Assembly: GCA_902388455.1 (NCBI GenBank) | Contig: CABMPD010000017.1 | Span: forward strand, 1 to 56,694 | Direction of reading: 5' to 3' | DNA length: 56,694 nt | DNA from: an uncultured Alistipes sp. | GTDB taxonomy: Bacteria > Bacteroidota > Bacteroidia > Bacteroidales > UBA932 | In this document: in pieces, positions 36,101 to 43,812 of the stretch | Numbering within the stretch: position 1 is the first letter of the stretch | Layout of the letters: every line of letters starts with the position of its first letter | The notes under the pieces: model-generated | What the model saw: only the letters and a program-made list of their open reading frames with translations | Database searches by the model: none | What the model was told of the DNA's origin: nothing | Program-made: the position numbers and the translations under genes

Positions 36101-36412
36101 CTCCTTGGCTACGATGTAGACATCAGCCCCTCCCTGACGGTAGGAGACAAATGCAATGCGGCTGCCGTCGGGGCTCCACACGGGACGGGAGTCGAAAGCA
36201 GAGTTAGACGTGATCTGACGGGCCTGACCGCCGGTCACGGGTACTGTAAAAATATCGCCCTTATAGGCAAATGCGATGGTGCTGCCGTCCGGAGAGATAG
36301 CGCTGTACCTCATCCAGAGGGGGCCTTCGGAAGGCTCCTGCGCCAGGGCTGTCATGGTTGAGGCTGACAGCAGCATGGCCGCACCCAGAAAAATTCTAAA
36401 AATCCGTTTCAT
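33131..36412 (-). CDS. Tricorn-type S41 protease, secreted
   Basis: The 1093-residue protein has a signal peptide ending ALAQ. Residues about 30-570 are two beta-propellers of WD40/TolB type (YSAISPDGSTIAFAY, PVWSPDGSRIAFVS, DFAPDGRSLIYSS). A Lys/Glu-rich linker (about 574-627, EEKAAAEDNDKKSKKDKKSK) splits the second propeller. A C1 domain, a PDZ domain and the S41 core follow, with DTRHNGGGW and the likely catalytic Ser near residue 1000 in DNYSNAHG. Length fits bacterial tricorn homologues. It should degrade peptides in the periplasm. It is last in an operon with lgt, trxB and a cysteine desulfidase-like gene. Confidence 0.9.
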   Translation of the reverse strand: MKRIFRIFLGAAMLLSASTMTALAQEPSEGPLWMRYSAISPDGSTIAFAYKGDIFTVPVTGGQARQITSNSAFDSRPVWSPDGSRIAFVSYRQGGADVYIVAKEGGEPTRLTTHSAAEFPVAFKDDSTILYSAYIQPAAESMQFPSSTFSQVYAVSTEGGRPVMFSTLPLENISFSPDGKTLLYNDKKGYEDEWRKHHTSSIARDIWSCTFDGENVKNGKFTQITTFDGEDRDPVYAPDGKSFYWLSEQDGTFNVWKHSFDGGADKQITHFKGNPVRFLTIAQNGTLCFGYDGEIYTVKEGAEPQKVAIEIIADKQDRDLIKQPVYYAQDIAVSKDGKQVAFIYRGDVYVTMTDYATTKRITNTAEQERNIDFAPDGRSLIYSSERDGLWQIYKASIVNDNEKLFPYCSEIKEERVTNSDVPSFQPLYSPDGKEIAFLENRTTIRVINLDTKEVRTVMDGKYEYSYSDGDQWYQWSPDGKWILSNCIFIGGWNNKDVALINASGNGEMYDLTKSGYTDSNAKWVLDGKAMIWFSDRAGYRSHGSWGAESDVYIMFFDLEAYEKFRMSEEELALYEEEQKIKKEAEEKAAAEDNDKKSKKDKKSKKDDEEKAEETEPLKLDLENAEYRVMRLTVNSSNLGDAVLSKDGKKLYYLASFEGGMDLWVHDLKENSTRILSKGAGYGSLILSDDGNSIFMNTGRIKKINVASGEITPIEMEGIFEYKPYAERQYMFDHAWRQVKEKFYDPDIHGVDWDGYRTTYEKFLPYINNNFDFAEMLGELLGELNGSHTGARYYGGGASYPTAYLGLFYDDTYTGDGLKIKEIIKRSPLTQFPNDVKPGCIIEEIDGEPILAGQDYFPLLEGKVGERIRLTVYDPETSKRFDVEIKGLGSEGGILYQRWVERNRDIVDSISGGKIGYVHIQGMDSPSFRTLYSELLGRLRQKDAVVVDTRHNGGGWLHDDVVTLLSGKEYQQFRPRGQYIGSDPFNKWLKPSCMLVCEDNYSNAHGTPWVYKHLKVGKLVGAPVPGTMTAVWWETQIDNSIVFGIPQVGCWDIENEEYMENVELQPDILIYNAPADVINGFDAQLKAATESLMK

Positions 36413-36428
36413 ATATTAAAAATTAAAG

Positions 36429-37763
36429 CTACTTGCAGACCATTATATTGAGTATCATTTCATCGGTCACCTGCATACCCTTGGAGCCGATAGTACCGAG
36501 ATTGCGTATGGACTTCTCCACATCGTCCTCGATGATACCGTCATTGCCGGTCACGCAGTGGTTGTCCAGAGCGAGGACGGCCGACTGCACGGCAGACGAG
36601 ACGCCGGAGGCCACCTTCAGGGCGCAGCCCACCTTGGCTCCGTCGCAGACCATGCCGGTGATATTGCCGATCATATTCTTGATGGCGCTGCATACCTGCT
36701 CGAAGCTGCCGCCGCTGAGCCATACGATGCCGCAGGCCGAGCCTGTGGAAGCCACCACACAGCCGCAGAGGGCGGAGAGCTTGCCGAGATACCCCTTGAT
36801 GTGGATAGCCGTCAGATGACTGAGGGTCAGGGCGCGGATGAGCTGTTCCTCGGAGGAGCCGAACTGCTCGGCCGCGGCCACCACCGGCATTGTCACTGTA
36901 ATACCCTGATTGCCCGAGCCGGAATTGCTCATGGCAGGGAGGGTGCATCCGGCCATACGGGCGTCCGAAGCCGCCGCGGTCATGGCCATGCAGTGGGTCA
37001 GCAGCCCCTTGCCGAAGACGTTGCGGTGGATATTGTCCTGAATGGTGCGTCCGACCTGGAGCCCGTAGGGACGGGCCAGTCCCTCCTCTGCGAGGGCCCG
37101 GTTCATCCTGGCAGCGTCCAGCAGGAAGGCGATGTCCTCCAGACGGGCCTCCTTAGTGGCGAAGTCGAAGATCTTCCGCATATCCAGATGATAGTCGAGG
37201 GTGGTCTTGTGCGATGCCGCCTCCTGTCCGGGTGCTGCGGCAGCCTCTCCCGCCGCCGAGGACATATTGTCAAGAAGGACCTCGGAGTCCTTGGACACGA
37301 AGACTATCGCATCGTGGTCATCCTGAATGATGGCCTTAGAGCGGTGCTCCGGTGTCTCCACGGGTCCGTAGAGACATTCGGCGTCGATGTAGAGTTTCTT
37401 GGGCGTGTTGGCCAGGGATATCTTGACCCTGCCCTCTGAGGCGTAGGCCTTGGCCTTCTCCACATCGGCGGGAGTCAGGTCCTTGAGCACCTCCAGACCG
37501 TAGTCCGGATTGCCGCACTCCATGGCCAGGGCCACGGCGATGTTGAGACCCACCATGCCGGTGCCGGGGATGCCGACGCCCATGGCGTTCTTGAGGATGT
37601 TGGCGCTCACCTGCACGCGGATCTGCGAAGGACGCAGGGGTCTGTGCAGCGAACAGGCCTTGGCTACGGCCAGTGCCACCGCGATGGGTTCGGTACAGCC
37701 CAGGGCCGGCTTCACCTCGCGGTGCAGGAGCTTGAGTATATCAGAATAAGTTCGGGTATCCAT
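36429..37763 (-). CDS. L-cysteine desulfidase / UPF0597 family protein
   Basis: The 444-residue cytoplasmic protein is of the UPF0597/CyuA type, related to the alpha chain of Fe-S serine dehydratases. Conserved blocks are KPALGCTEPIAVALA (Cys23, a likely 4Fe-4S ligand), MGVGIPGTG, SNSGSGNQGI and LCGCVVASTGSACGI, which holds further cysteines. Known members degrade L-cysteine to pyruvate, ammonia and sulfide. The gene lies between trxB and the tricorn protease with 16-base gaps, so it may take part in thiol metabolism. Serine as substrate is an alternative. Confidence 0.85.
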   Translation of the reverse strand: MDTRTYSDILKLLHREVKPALGCTEPIAVALAVAKACSLHRPLRPSQIRVQVSANILKNAMGVGIPGTGMVGLNIAVALAMECGNPDYGLEVLKDLTPADVEKAKAYASEGRVKISLANTPKKLYIDAECLYGPVETPEHRSKAIIQDDHDAIVFVSKDSEVLLDNMSSAAGEAAAAPGQEAASHKTTLDYHLDMRKIFDFATKEARLEDIAFLLDAARMNRALAEEGLARPYGLQVGRTIQDNIHRNVFGKGLLTHCMAMTAAASDARMAGCTLPAMSNSGSGNQGITVTMPVVAAAEQFGSSEEQLIRALTLSHLTAIHIKGYLGKLSALCGCVVASTGSACGIVWLSGGSFEQVCSAIKNMIGNITGMVCDGAKVGCALKVASGVSSAVQSAVLALDNHCVTGNDGIIEDDVEKSIRNLGTIGSKGMQVTDEMILNIMVCK

Positions 37764-37779
37764 AGGTCGTTATGCGTTA

Positions 37780-38712
37780 TTATCGGTTTTCAGCTAAATA
37801 TTTCTCGGCGTCCATGGCGGCGCGGCAGCCCGAAGCGGCTGCATTGATGGCCTGACGGTAGGTCGGGTCCTGCACGTCTCCTGCGGCGAAGATACCGGGA
37901 CGGGAGGTGCGGGTGCTCTTGCCCTCGGTGAGGATGTAGCCCTCCTCGTTGGTGTCTATCCACTCCTTGAACACGTCGGAGTTGGGATGATGGCCGATGG
38001 CCAGGAAGAAGCCGTCGATGTCTATCTTCTTCTCCACACCGTCGTTGCGGCGCAGCAGGGCTCCGGTCACGCCCATCTCGTTGCCCAGAATCTCCTTGGT
38101 CTGATGCTCCCAGAGTACCTCGATGTTGGGGGTGTTGAAGACTCTCTCCTGCATGGCCTTGGAGGCACGGAAGACGTTGCGGCGCACGATCATGTAGACC
38201 TTGCGGCAGAGCGAGGCCAGGTAGGTGGCCTCCTCGCAGGCAGTGTCGCCTCCTCCGACTACCGCCACATCCTTGCCGCGGTAGAAGAAGCCGTCGCAGG
38301 TGGCGCAGGCCGAAACGCCCTGGCCCTTGAATTTCTCCTCGGATTCCAGACCGAGATAGCGGGCTGTTGCTCCTGTGGCTATGATGACTGCATCGGCCTC
38401 TACCCATTTCTCATCGTCGATCTGAAGCCTGAAGGGCCTCTGGGAGAAGTCGGCCTTGGTCACGATTCCGAAACGGATGTCGGCTCCGAACCTCTCGGCC
38501 TGGGCGCGGAAGTCGTCCATCATCTGCTGGCCCTGGACTCCCTGGGGATAGCCGGGGAAATTCTCCACTTCCGTGGTCTGGGTCAGCTGACCGCCGGGCT
38601 GGATGCCCTCATAGACCACTGCCTTGATATTCGCGCGGCACGCATAGATGGCCGCTGTATAACCGGCAGGACCGCTGCCGATAATCAGTAACTGTATTCT
38701 TTCGTCTGCCAT
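37780..38712 (-). CDS. trxB: Thioredoxin reductase
   Basis: The 310-residue flavoprotein reduces thioredoxin with NADPH. It has the FAD-binding IIGSGPAGYTAAIYA at the N-terminus, the redox-active Cys136 and Cys139 in ACATCDG, the NADPH-binding VVGGGDTACEEA, and the C-terminal FAD motif GIFAAGDVQDPTYRQ. All are intact and the length is standard. It lies 12 bases after lgt and 16 before the desulfidase-like gene. Confidence 0.96.
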   Translation of the reverse strand: MADERIQLLIIGSGPAGYTAAIYACRANIKAVVYEGIQPGGQLTQTTEVENFPGYPQGVQGQQMMDDFRAQAERFGADIRFGIVTKADFSQRPFRLQIDDEKWVEADAVIIATGATARYLGLESEEKFKGQGVSACATCDGFFYRGKDVAVVGGGDTACEEATYLASLCRKVYMIVRRNVFRASKAMQERVFNTPNIEVLWEHQTKEILGNEMGVTGALLRRNDGVEKKIDIDGFFLAIGHHPNSDVFKEWIDTNEEGYILTEGKSTRTSRPGIFAAGDVQDPTYRQAINAAASGCRAAMDAEKYLAENR

Positions 38713-38724
38713 AGTATGTAGATT

Positions 38725-39672
38725 TTATTGATTTTTCTGCGATATGCCGCTGCCGCTGTGGACATGGCTGAGAGGAGTCTTCTCCTTCGGTTTCTTAGGA
38801 GCATTGTTGCCGGGCCTGCCGCCCCCGTTCAAGGCGGCCTGAGGCACATGAATCGCCGCCGGGCCGGCCTTGGTCAGACTCCATATCAGGATGAGGACGC
38901 CGGCGATGATGAACGGCACGCTCAGCCATTGACCCATATTGAGAACCATCCCTGCCTCGAAAGCCGACTGGTCTTCCTTGATGAACTCTATCAGGAACCT
39001 CATGCCGAAGAGCACTATGAGAAATATGCCGAAGATGGTGCCGGTACGCAGCCTGTCCAGCCTAGTCCTGTACAGCCAGAGCAGCACCAGACCGAGAATC
39101 AGGTAGCTCAGAGCCTCGTAGATCTGGGTCGGATGGTGCGGCATCCCGTCTCCCGTGGGATCCAGCGGGAAGATGAATCCCCAGGGCAGGTCGGTCTGTA
39201 TGCCGTAGATCTCGGAGTTCATCAGGTTGCCGCAGCGTATCATCATGCCTGCGAAACAGATAGGTATCACGAGACGGTCTATGAGCTGTATGTAGCCGAA
39301 GCCGTATTTCTTACCGTACTTGTGGACGTACCACCACATCGCAATCAGCACTCCCACTGCTCCCCCGTGCGAGGCCAGGCCGCCCTCCCATGTCATGAGT
39401 ATCTTCCAGGGATGGGTGAAATAATATTTGAAATCGTAAGCGATGCAGTGTCCCAGACGGGCACCCACTATAGCGCATATCATCAGGGCGAAGAGCAGTA
39501 CGTCGAGACTCTCGAGCGGAAGGCCCTCCCGTTTGTAGAACGAGCGCATGATGTAATAGCCGAGAGGGAAAAATCCCGCCACGAAGAGCACGCTGTACCA
39601 CCTCAGGTGAAAGCTGCCGACGGACAGGATGTCCGGGCTGACTGTCCAGGTAATAGCAAGAAGATCAAACAT
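38725..39672 (-). CDS. lgt: Prolipoprotein diacylglyceryl transferase
   Basis: The 315-residue inner-membrane enzyme transfers diacylglycerol to the lipobox Cys of prolipoproteins, the first step for the lipoproteins encoded in this window. It has seven hydrophobic helices and the signature MIRCGNLMNSEIYG with essential Arg, Asn and Glu, and HGGAVG in an earlier loop. ATG 39672 was preferred to an in-frame TTG three codons upstream. The C-terminal tail (about 35 residues, AALNGGGRPGNNAPKKPKEK) is hydrophilic and extends past the usual end. First gene of the unit. Confidence 0.95.
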   Translation of the reverse strand: MFDLLAITWTVSPDILSVGSFHLRWYSVLFVAGFFPLGYYIMRSFYKREGLPLESLDVLLFALMICAIVGARLGHCIAYDFKYYFTHPWKILMTWEGGLASHGGAVGVLIAMWWYVHKYGKKYGFGYIQLIDRLVIPICFAGMMIRCGNLMNSEIYGIQTDLPWGFIFPLDPTGDGMPHHPTQIYEALSYLILGLVLLWLYRTRLDRLRTGTIFGIFLIVLFGMRFLIEFIKEDQSAFEAGMVLNMGQWLSVPFIIAGVLILIWSLTKAGPAAIHVPQAALNGGGRPGNNAPKKPKEKTPLSHVHSGSGISQKNQ

Positions 39673-39711
39673 ATAGTCCAATTAGTCCGTTAGTGTGTCA
39701 GAATATCTTAG

Positions 39712-39719
39712 CAAATATA
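39712..39719 (-). promoter_or_regulatory. Promoter -7 element of the lgt operon
   Basis: The minus strand reads TATATTTG (TAnnTTTG), 39 nt before the lgt start codon. No good -33 TTTG lies at the usual distance. Confidence 0.45.
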
Positions 39720-39741
39720 GTGATAAATCTGCAAAATCGGC

Positions 39742-40842
39742 TCATTTACCTGTCAATACTGACTTCGGAATCACCGCCGCCTCATTCACCGTATAGCCGT
39801 CCCGCTCGTAGAACACCACCACGTCCCCCGAGGGCAGGACCGTAAGGTCGGAATAGCCTGCATCGCCCTCCACCAGAGTCAGACCGTCACTCCAGGTCAG
39901 ACCGCCGTCCGTACTCCAGCGCAGAGTCAGGTTGCGGCGGTATTCGGGATCGGCGGCATTGACGAAGAGCAGGCAGCCGTCCTCTCCCCCGAGATAGGGA
40001 TAATGGACGATGGCGCCGTTGCAGCCGGGATCAGGCAGAGCGGAATGAGGGTTAGAGGTCCATGTGCGGCCCTTGTCCTCGGAGATATGGATCCAGCGCA
40101 TACCGCCCTCATTGACCCGGCTGTTGATCATCCAGCGTCCGTCAGGCAGCTCGATGACCTTCGACTCGTCGGCAGGGACTATAGGAGTCTCCAGCAGATG
40201 CCAGGTACTGCCGCCGTCCGTGCTCTCTATCAGATGCAGGCCCTTCTGCAGGTTCACCATCGTATGCAGGAGGCGGCCGTCGCGGGTGGCCGTACCCTGA
40301 CCGGATGTAAGGAACTTGAAGTCGCCCCTCCACTCCTCAGGAGCCACCTGGGCCGTGATGTCCTCCGGTTCCGACCATGTCAGGCCATTATCCATACTGC
40401 GCACGACGTGGAAAAAATAGACGTCCTTCGCACGGTCGTGATCCATGAAATTGTAGAAAAGGAATATCGTACCGCTGACCGTATCGGTAATCAGAGAAGG
40501 ATCGGAGGCAGACTGTCCGTCGGGGAAGTCCACTACCCTCTCCACCGGGCTCCATGTCCGGCCGCCATCGGTGCTGCGGCGGATGACTATGTTAATGTCC
40601 CGGCTCCATTTCAGGTCCCCGCAGGAGGGTACCCGCTCGTCTATCGCAGCTATCAGGCTGCCGTCCGGTGCAGTAGTGATTGCCGGTATACGGTAGCAGG
40701 AGACAGCTCTGGATGTATCCTGAGCATCCACAAAAAACAGTTTCTGACGGGAGATACCGTCATCCGGCCCGTCCGCGGCTGGACGGGCCGCTGCCGCGAA
40801 TGCCAGCATCACAGCTGCCGCGGCGGTAAATAATTTTTTCAT
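39742..40842 (-). CDS. GH33 sialidase (exo-neuraminidase)
   Basis: The 366-residue secreted enzyme has a signal peptide ending AFAAAARPA. It begins the six-bladed propeller with SCYRIPAI, the RIP motif with a substrate-binding Arg, and carries at least five Asp boxes: STDGGRTWS, SMDNGLTWS, STDGGSTWH, SEDKGRTWT and STDGGLTWS. DERVPSCGD holds the expected acid/base Asp, and VFYERDGY is near the nucleophile end. It should release terminal sialic acid from host glycans. The start at MKKLFTA was chosen; two slightly earlier starts are possible. No nan catabolic genes are adjacent. Confidence 0.92.
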   Translation of the reverse strand: MKKLFTAAAAVMLAFAAAARPAADGPDDGISRQKLFFVDAQDTSRAVSCYRIPAITTAPDGSLIAAIDERVPSCGDLKWSRDINIVIRRSTDGGRTWSPVERVVDFPDGQSASDPSLITDTVSGTIFLFYNFMDHDRAKDVYFFHVVRSMDNGLTWSEPEDITAQVAPEEWRGDFKFLTSGQGTATRDGRLLHTMVNLQKGLHLIESTDGGSTWHLLETPIVPADESKVIELPDGRWMINSRVNEGGMRWIHISEDKGRTWTSNPHSALPDPGCNGAIVHYPYLGGEDGCLLFVNAADPEYRRNLTLRWSTDGGLTWSDGLTLVEGDAGYSDLTVLPSGDVVVFYERDGYTVNEAAVIPKSVLTGK

Positions 40843-40856
40843 ATTCCTCATTATAA

Positions 40857-41317
40857 TCAATCTTCCGTGGACAATGATATCCGGGACACCCCCTTCAGGC
40901 TCCGGACTGTAATCTGCTCGATTCCATCTGCTGCCACTACCGTCTCATAGAGACCCTCAGCGCCGTAGTCGTGCAGCCAGTCAGGCTGAGAGCTCCGTTC
41001 ACCTCCGGACAAAGTCTGTTGTACGGGTCACTCTGGTCCCACAGGGCTGTCTCCAGCACCTTCACCGGAGTCCCGGGACCGGAAGTGTTGTTGAATACAT
41101 AGAATGCGGCGTCCTCGGACGGGAGGCCGGCCGGAACGGAGCTGCTGCACCGCACTATTCTCAGGGAAGGCACCGAAGCCGGACTGATGCCTGCATGGCG
41201 GGCTGACCGGAAAAAAGCGGCGGCCGTTTCCTCCGCCTGCCCCCGACTCACTTTCTCAGCCTGCGCCGCCTGTAGACAGGACAGCAGCAGGACTATGGAG
41301 ACAAGTATTTTTCTCAT
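40857..41317 (-). pseudogene. Broken C10 (streptopain-like) cysteine peptidase
   Basis: The open part (40937-41317, 126 residues) has a signal peptide (CLQAAQA), a shortened pro-domain (SRGQAEETAAAFF; AAFYVFNN), and then the start of the C10 catalytic domain: ALWDQSDPYNRLCPEVNG and LTGCTTTAL, where the Cys is the nucleophile. The frame then ends at once. In the next frame the DNA stays open for another 40 or so codons (WLHDYGAEGLYETVVAADG and onward) to a stop at 40857-40859, just before the sialidase. The His-containing half is missing, so the gene is deleted and frameshifted. It lies 18 bases after the methyltransferase gene. Confidence 0.7.
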
Positions 41318-41335
41318 AATTTCTATTTGTTTACC

Positions 41336-42364
41336 TTAACGTTCAAGACGGGTGTATACACTCAGGGGCAGAATGCGGCCGAAATCATCCTGAAGGACCA
41401 GCTCTCCGGAGGTGCGGCGGCCGGCAGGACCGAAGGCGCAGGCCACGAGGGTATCCGCGAGCATGGCCGAGTAACCGTTCGAATAGAGGTTCAGCACCAG
41501 GAAGCTGTTCATCGGAGCGAGGATCTGGGCGCAGCCCTTGAGGATGTCGTTCAGGCACTCGTCCAGCTTCCAGCGCTCTCCGTCCGGACCGCGGCCGTAG
41601 GCGGGAGGGTCGAGGATGATGCCGTCGAAACAGGCTCCGCGGCGGACCTGACGGATGACGTACTTGAGGGCATCGTCGATGGTCCAGCGGATGCCGTCGA
41701 GGGAGGATATCTCCATATTGTGCCTGGCCCAGGTGACCACCTGGCGGACTGAGTCGAGGTGGGTGACGTCGGCGCCGGCGGCCTTTGCGGCCAGGGATGC
41801 GGCACCGGTGTAGGCGAAGAGATTGAGCACCCGCGGAGGCTGGGCGACACCTCTTTTTATATTGTTGGCACGCAGACGGGCCACCTGCCTGTAGATGAAA
41901 TCCCAGTTCGGAGCCTGTTCCGGGAAGACGCCCACGTGCTTGAAGGCCGTGAGGCCCAGGCGCAGGTGCAGGTCCGCACCGCCGCACTCCGCGAGGATTT
42001 TTGCCGCTGCCTCTTCTTCGGCGGTTCCGGTTCCGCCATTCCCGCTGACTGCCGTCCCGGCCGCAATGCCTCCGGGATTTTTCACCGCCGGCAGCCTGTA
42101 GGTGATGTTCCACTGCTCCTGCATCCGCCCGAGCATGGTCCACACCCCGCTGTCCTCCTTCCCCGCCTTGGAGAAGCCGGCCCCGGGAGTAAACGCCGTC
42201 TGCGCCCTCCTCTTCCATTCCCCTTCAGGCAGCGCCTTGTCCCACAGCGCCTTCGGCTCAGGCCTGATCATTGTATAACGTCCGAAACGCTCCAGCTTCT
42301 CGAATCCGCCGGAGTCTATCAGCTGGTAATCGCCCCAGCTCTCAGATGGTCTTTCTATATTCAT
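41336..42364 (-). CDS. Class I SAM-dependent rRNA methyltransferase
   Basis: The 342-residue protein resembles RlmI/RlmK-type 23S rRNA cytosine methyltransferases. The SAM-binding motif is VLNLFAYTGAASLAA with HLDSVRQVV following, and the catalytic-loop-like FDGIILDPPAYGRG is motif IV. The N-terminal about 120 residues are an extended substrate-recognition part. The classical PUA domain is not evident. ATG 42364 was chosen because it sits 4 nt after a TATCTTTG promoter element and an upstream in-frame extension would cross it. It heads a unit with the broken C10 gene and the sialidase. Confidence 0.85.
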   Translation of the reverse strand: MNIERPSESWGDYQLIDSGGFEKLERFGRYTMIRPEPKALWDKALPEGEWKRRAQTAFTPGAGFSKAGKEDSGVWTMLGRMQEQWNITYRLPAVKNPGGIAAGTAVSGNGGTGTAEEEAAAKILAECGGADLHLRLGLTAFKHVGVFPEQAPNWDFIYRQVARLRANNIKRGVAQPPRVLNLFAYTGAASLAAKAAGADVTHLDSVRQVVTWARHNMEISSLDGIRWTIDDALKYVIRQVRRGACFDGIILDPPAYGRGPDGERWKLDECLNDILKGCAQILAPMNSFLVLNLYSNGYSAMLADTLVACAFGPAGRRTSGELVLQDDFGRILPLSVYTRLER

Positions 42365-42368
42365 GCGC

Positions 42369-42376
42369 CAAAGATA
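42369..42376 (-). promoter_or_regulatory. Promoter -7 element of the methyltransferase gene
   Basis: The minus strand reads TATCTTTG (TAnnTTTG), 4 nt before the start codon, implying a leaderless or near-leaderless message. Confidence 0.55.
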
Positions 42377-42489
42377 CGGAATATTTTTCACTGGCTGATT
42401 TTACTTCTGCCCTTCCCGCAGGTCTATATAGCAGAACGTTTTCCGGAAAGCACACAGAACATGCAGGACCTTTAAATTATTTTTTACAC

Positions 42490-42864
42490 ATGACTACGTT
42501 TGTAAAATCCACGATAACTGCCGCTGTTGCAGCCCTTTTGCTGACATGCGGAAACTTCGGTGCGGATGCCCGCCGGGCACACCGCCACATTCATCCCGTC
42601 CCCTGTCGGACAGTCATAATCTCTGCCGTACCTCCTGTGACAGTGCGGGTTCACAACCATTTCTACAGAGAGGAGCGGCTGCAGATGGCCCTGGTGTACC
42701 TGCGGGGACATGACTGCCTGACTGTCGGCCGTTACGCCCGGATGACCGGACTTGAGCGGAAGATCGCTAAGGCCGAGCTCGAAGCATTCGCACACGAGAG
42801 GCACAATCCCCTGTGCGCTGTACAGAAAAACAGCAGACGGGTGTACGTACTGAGGACAAGGTAA
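42490..42864 (+). CDS. Small exported protein of unknown function
   Basis: The 124-residue protein has a hydrophobic N-terminal segment (STITAAVAALLLTCGNFGADA), a probable signal or lipoprotein-like peptide. The rest is basic and rich in His and Arg (RRAHRHIHPVPCR). The C-terminal half (LVYLRGHDCLTVGRYARMTGLERKIAK) looks helical, with a possible helix-turn-helix that would be unusual outside the cell. Start ATG 42490 was chosen because an upstream extension overlaps the methyltransferase region antisense. No promoter match was found and I do not recognise a family. Confidence 0.6.
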   Translation: MTTFVKSTITAAVAALLLTCGNFGADARRAHRHIHPVPCRTVIISAVPPVTVRVHNHFYREERLQMALVYLRGHDCLTVGRYARMTGLERKIAKAELEAFAHERHNPLCAVQKNSRRVYVLRTR

Positions 42865-43274
42865 ATGATGGACCGCCTCTCAGGACGCGGAAAAGACAAC
42901 GCTGCCCATGGTCCGGAACAAAAACCTGCTTACGCACCGGGCAAGAGACATTAAAGAACATCTCCTACTCCGGAACCTCCATCAGCCTCTGCTCAGATAA
43001 AACGGCAGCGTTAATCATGCATGCAGCCCTACGCCTGCCTTCCTTTTCTGCCAGAGGCTGATTTTTGTCCGAGGCCGCACGCCAGAACTTCACAACCACT
43101 TAACAATCAATACCCTACGGAAACGTCTAGTGCTTTTGTCCATTTTAAAACCGAACGCTTCCACAGCACTTTGTCCTACCACACTGACTCACAAGATGTT
43201 CCGGAGACACCCCGTGCGGACTATTCTTTTTCGTTCTTAAGTGTGGTCACGAACAGCCAGGCACAGCCACGTAC

Positions 43275-43433
43275 GGAAGTCCGGAGGAAGCAGAAAGACC
43301 CGGAAAAGCATGCCGCCCGCGGCCTGATAGCGGGAGGACCCGTCCTGATTATCACCGAATTACGAAGTAATGAGCTGATAATCATGATGGGAGGAGAAAC
43401 TTTTCCGGGTCTTTCTGCTTCCTCCGGACTTCC
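43275..43433. repeat. 34-bp perfect inverted repeat with structured loop
   Basis: The left arm (43275-43308) starts GGAAGTCCGGAGGAAGCAGA, and its exact reverse complement is the right arm (43400-43433). The 91-nt interior folds again: GATTATCA (43347-43354) with TGATAATC (43376-43383), and inside it ATTAC/GTAAT with a 3-nt loop. It could be a miniature transposable element or a structured RNA; no gene lies inside. Confidence 0.85.
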
Positions 43434-43510
43434 ACAACGACACCGTTCCCGTATTTTGATGCCGTTGCGGAACAGCATTTCGCAATGGTCCCCTTTACAA
43501 ACCCTCTGGA

Positions 43511-43571
43511 CGGCATTGTTCCTCCATTCCCTTGCCACAACGGCAGCATATTCCGCGATTCGCTGACGTTG
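43511..43571 (+). repeat. 61-nt dispersed repeat, copy 1
   Basis: It aligns without gaps to 53043-53103, with 50 of 61 bases identical by eye. It contains the hairpin arms CAACGGCAG (43538-43546) and CTGACGTTG (43563-43571) with one mismatch and a 16-nt loop. Confidence 0.75.
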
Positions 43572-43615
43572 CGACAAATCCACTCTTTACTCCTTCGGAA
43601 AGAGTAGCGGAAAGA

Positions 43616-43623
43616 TAATTTTG
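43616..43623 (+). promoter_or_regulatory. Promoter -7 element of the hig locus
   Basis: TAATTTTG matches TAnnTTTG, 16 nt before the higB remnant. Just upstream an inverted pair CTCTTT...AAAGAG (43583-43604) could be a HigA operator. Confidence 0.45.
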
Positions 43624-43639
43624 CGATAAATTTGAAGGT

Positions 43640-43810
43640 ATGAGGATTATTGCAAGGAGTAAGATTGTTGAATACTGCACTTTAAGGCCGGACAGCATAG
43701 GCAATCATCACCGTCTCATAGCCGTAGTAAAATTCACGATAAAAACTGTTTTCATCCGGTTCATCGGCACACACGCTGAATATGACCGGATAGACGCAAA
43801 AAACGTATAG
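43640..43810 (+). pseudogene. HigB-type toxin with internal deletion
   Basis: The 56-residue open frame begins MRIIARSKIVEYC and ends with HHRLIAVVKFTIKTVFIRFIG followed by THAEYDRIDAKNV. These are the two ends of a HigB mRNA-cleaving toxin, normally about 95-110 residues. The middle, which holds the WYR..V...W.....V...F section, is missing, and the deletion keeps the frame. The product probably lacks toxicity. It starts 16 nt after a promoter element and ends 2 bases before the intact antitoxin gene. A functional mini-protein cannot be excluded. Confidence 0.72.
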
Positions 43811-43812
43811 CG

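Larger units (their letters stand above)
42865..43615. other. Gene-poor stretch with several inverted repeats
   Basis: No convincing protein gene is seen. It holds an 11-bp inverted repeat ATCAGCCTCTG/CAGAGGCTGAT (42981-42991 and 43052-43062), a long 34-bp perfect inverted repeat (43275-43433), a small hairpin CCGTTGCG/CGCAATGG (43462-43488), and a 61-nt dispersed repeat (43511-43571). Short open frames on both strands run through these repeats and look like chance. Confidence 0.6.

Noticed and set aside
43021..43583. Overlapping short frames on both strands around the 34-bp inverted repeat
   Set aside because: The frames read through both arms of the inverted repeat, have no promoter, and show no protein-like pattern.
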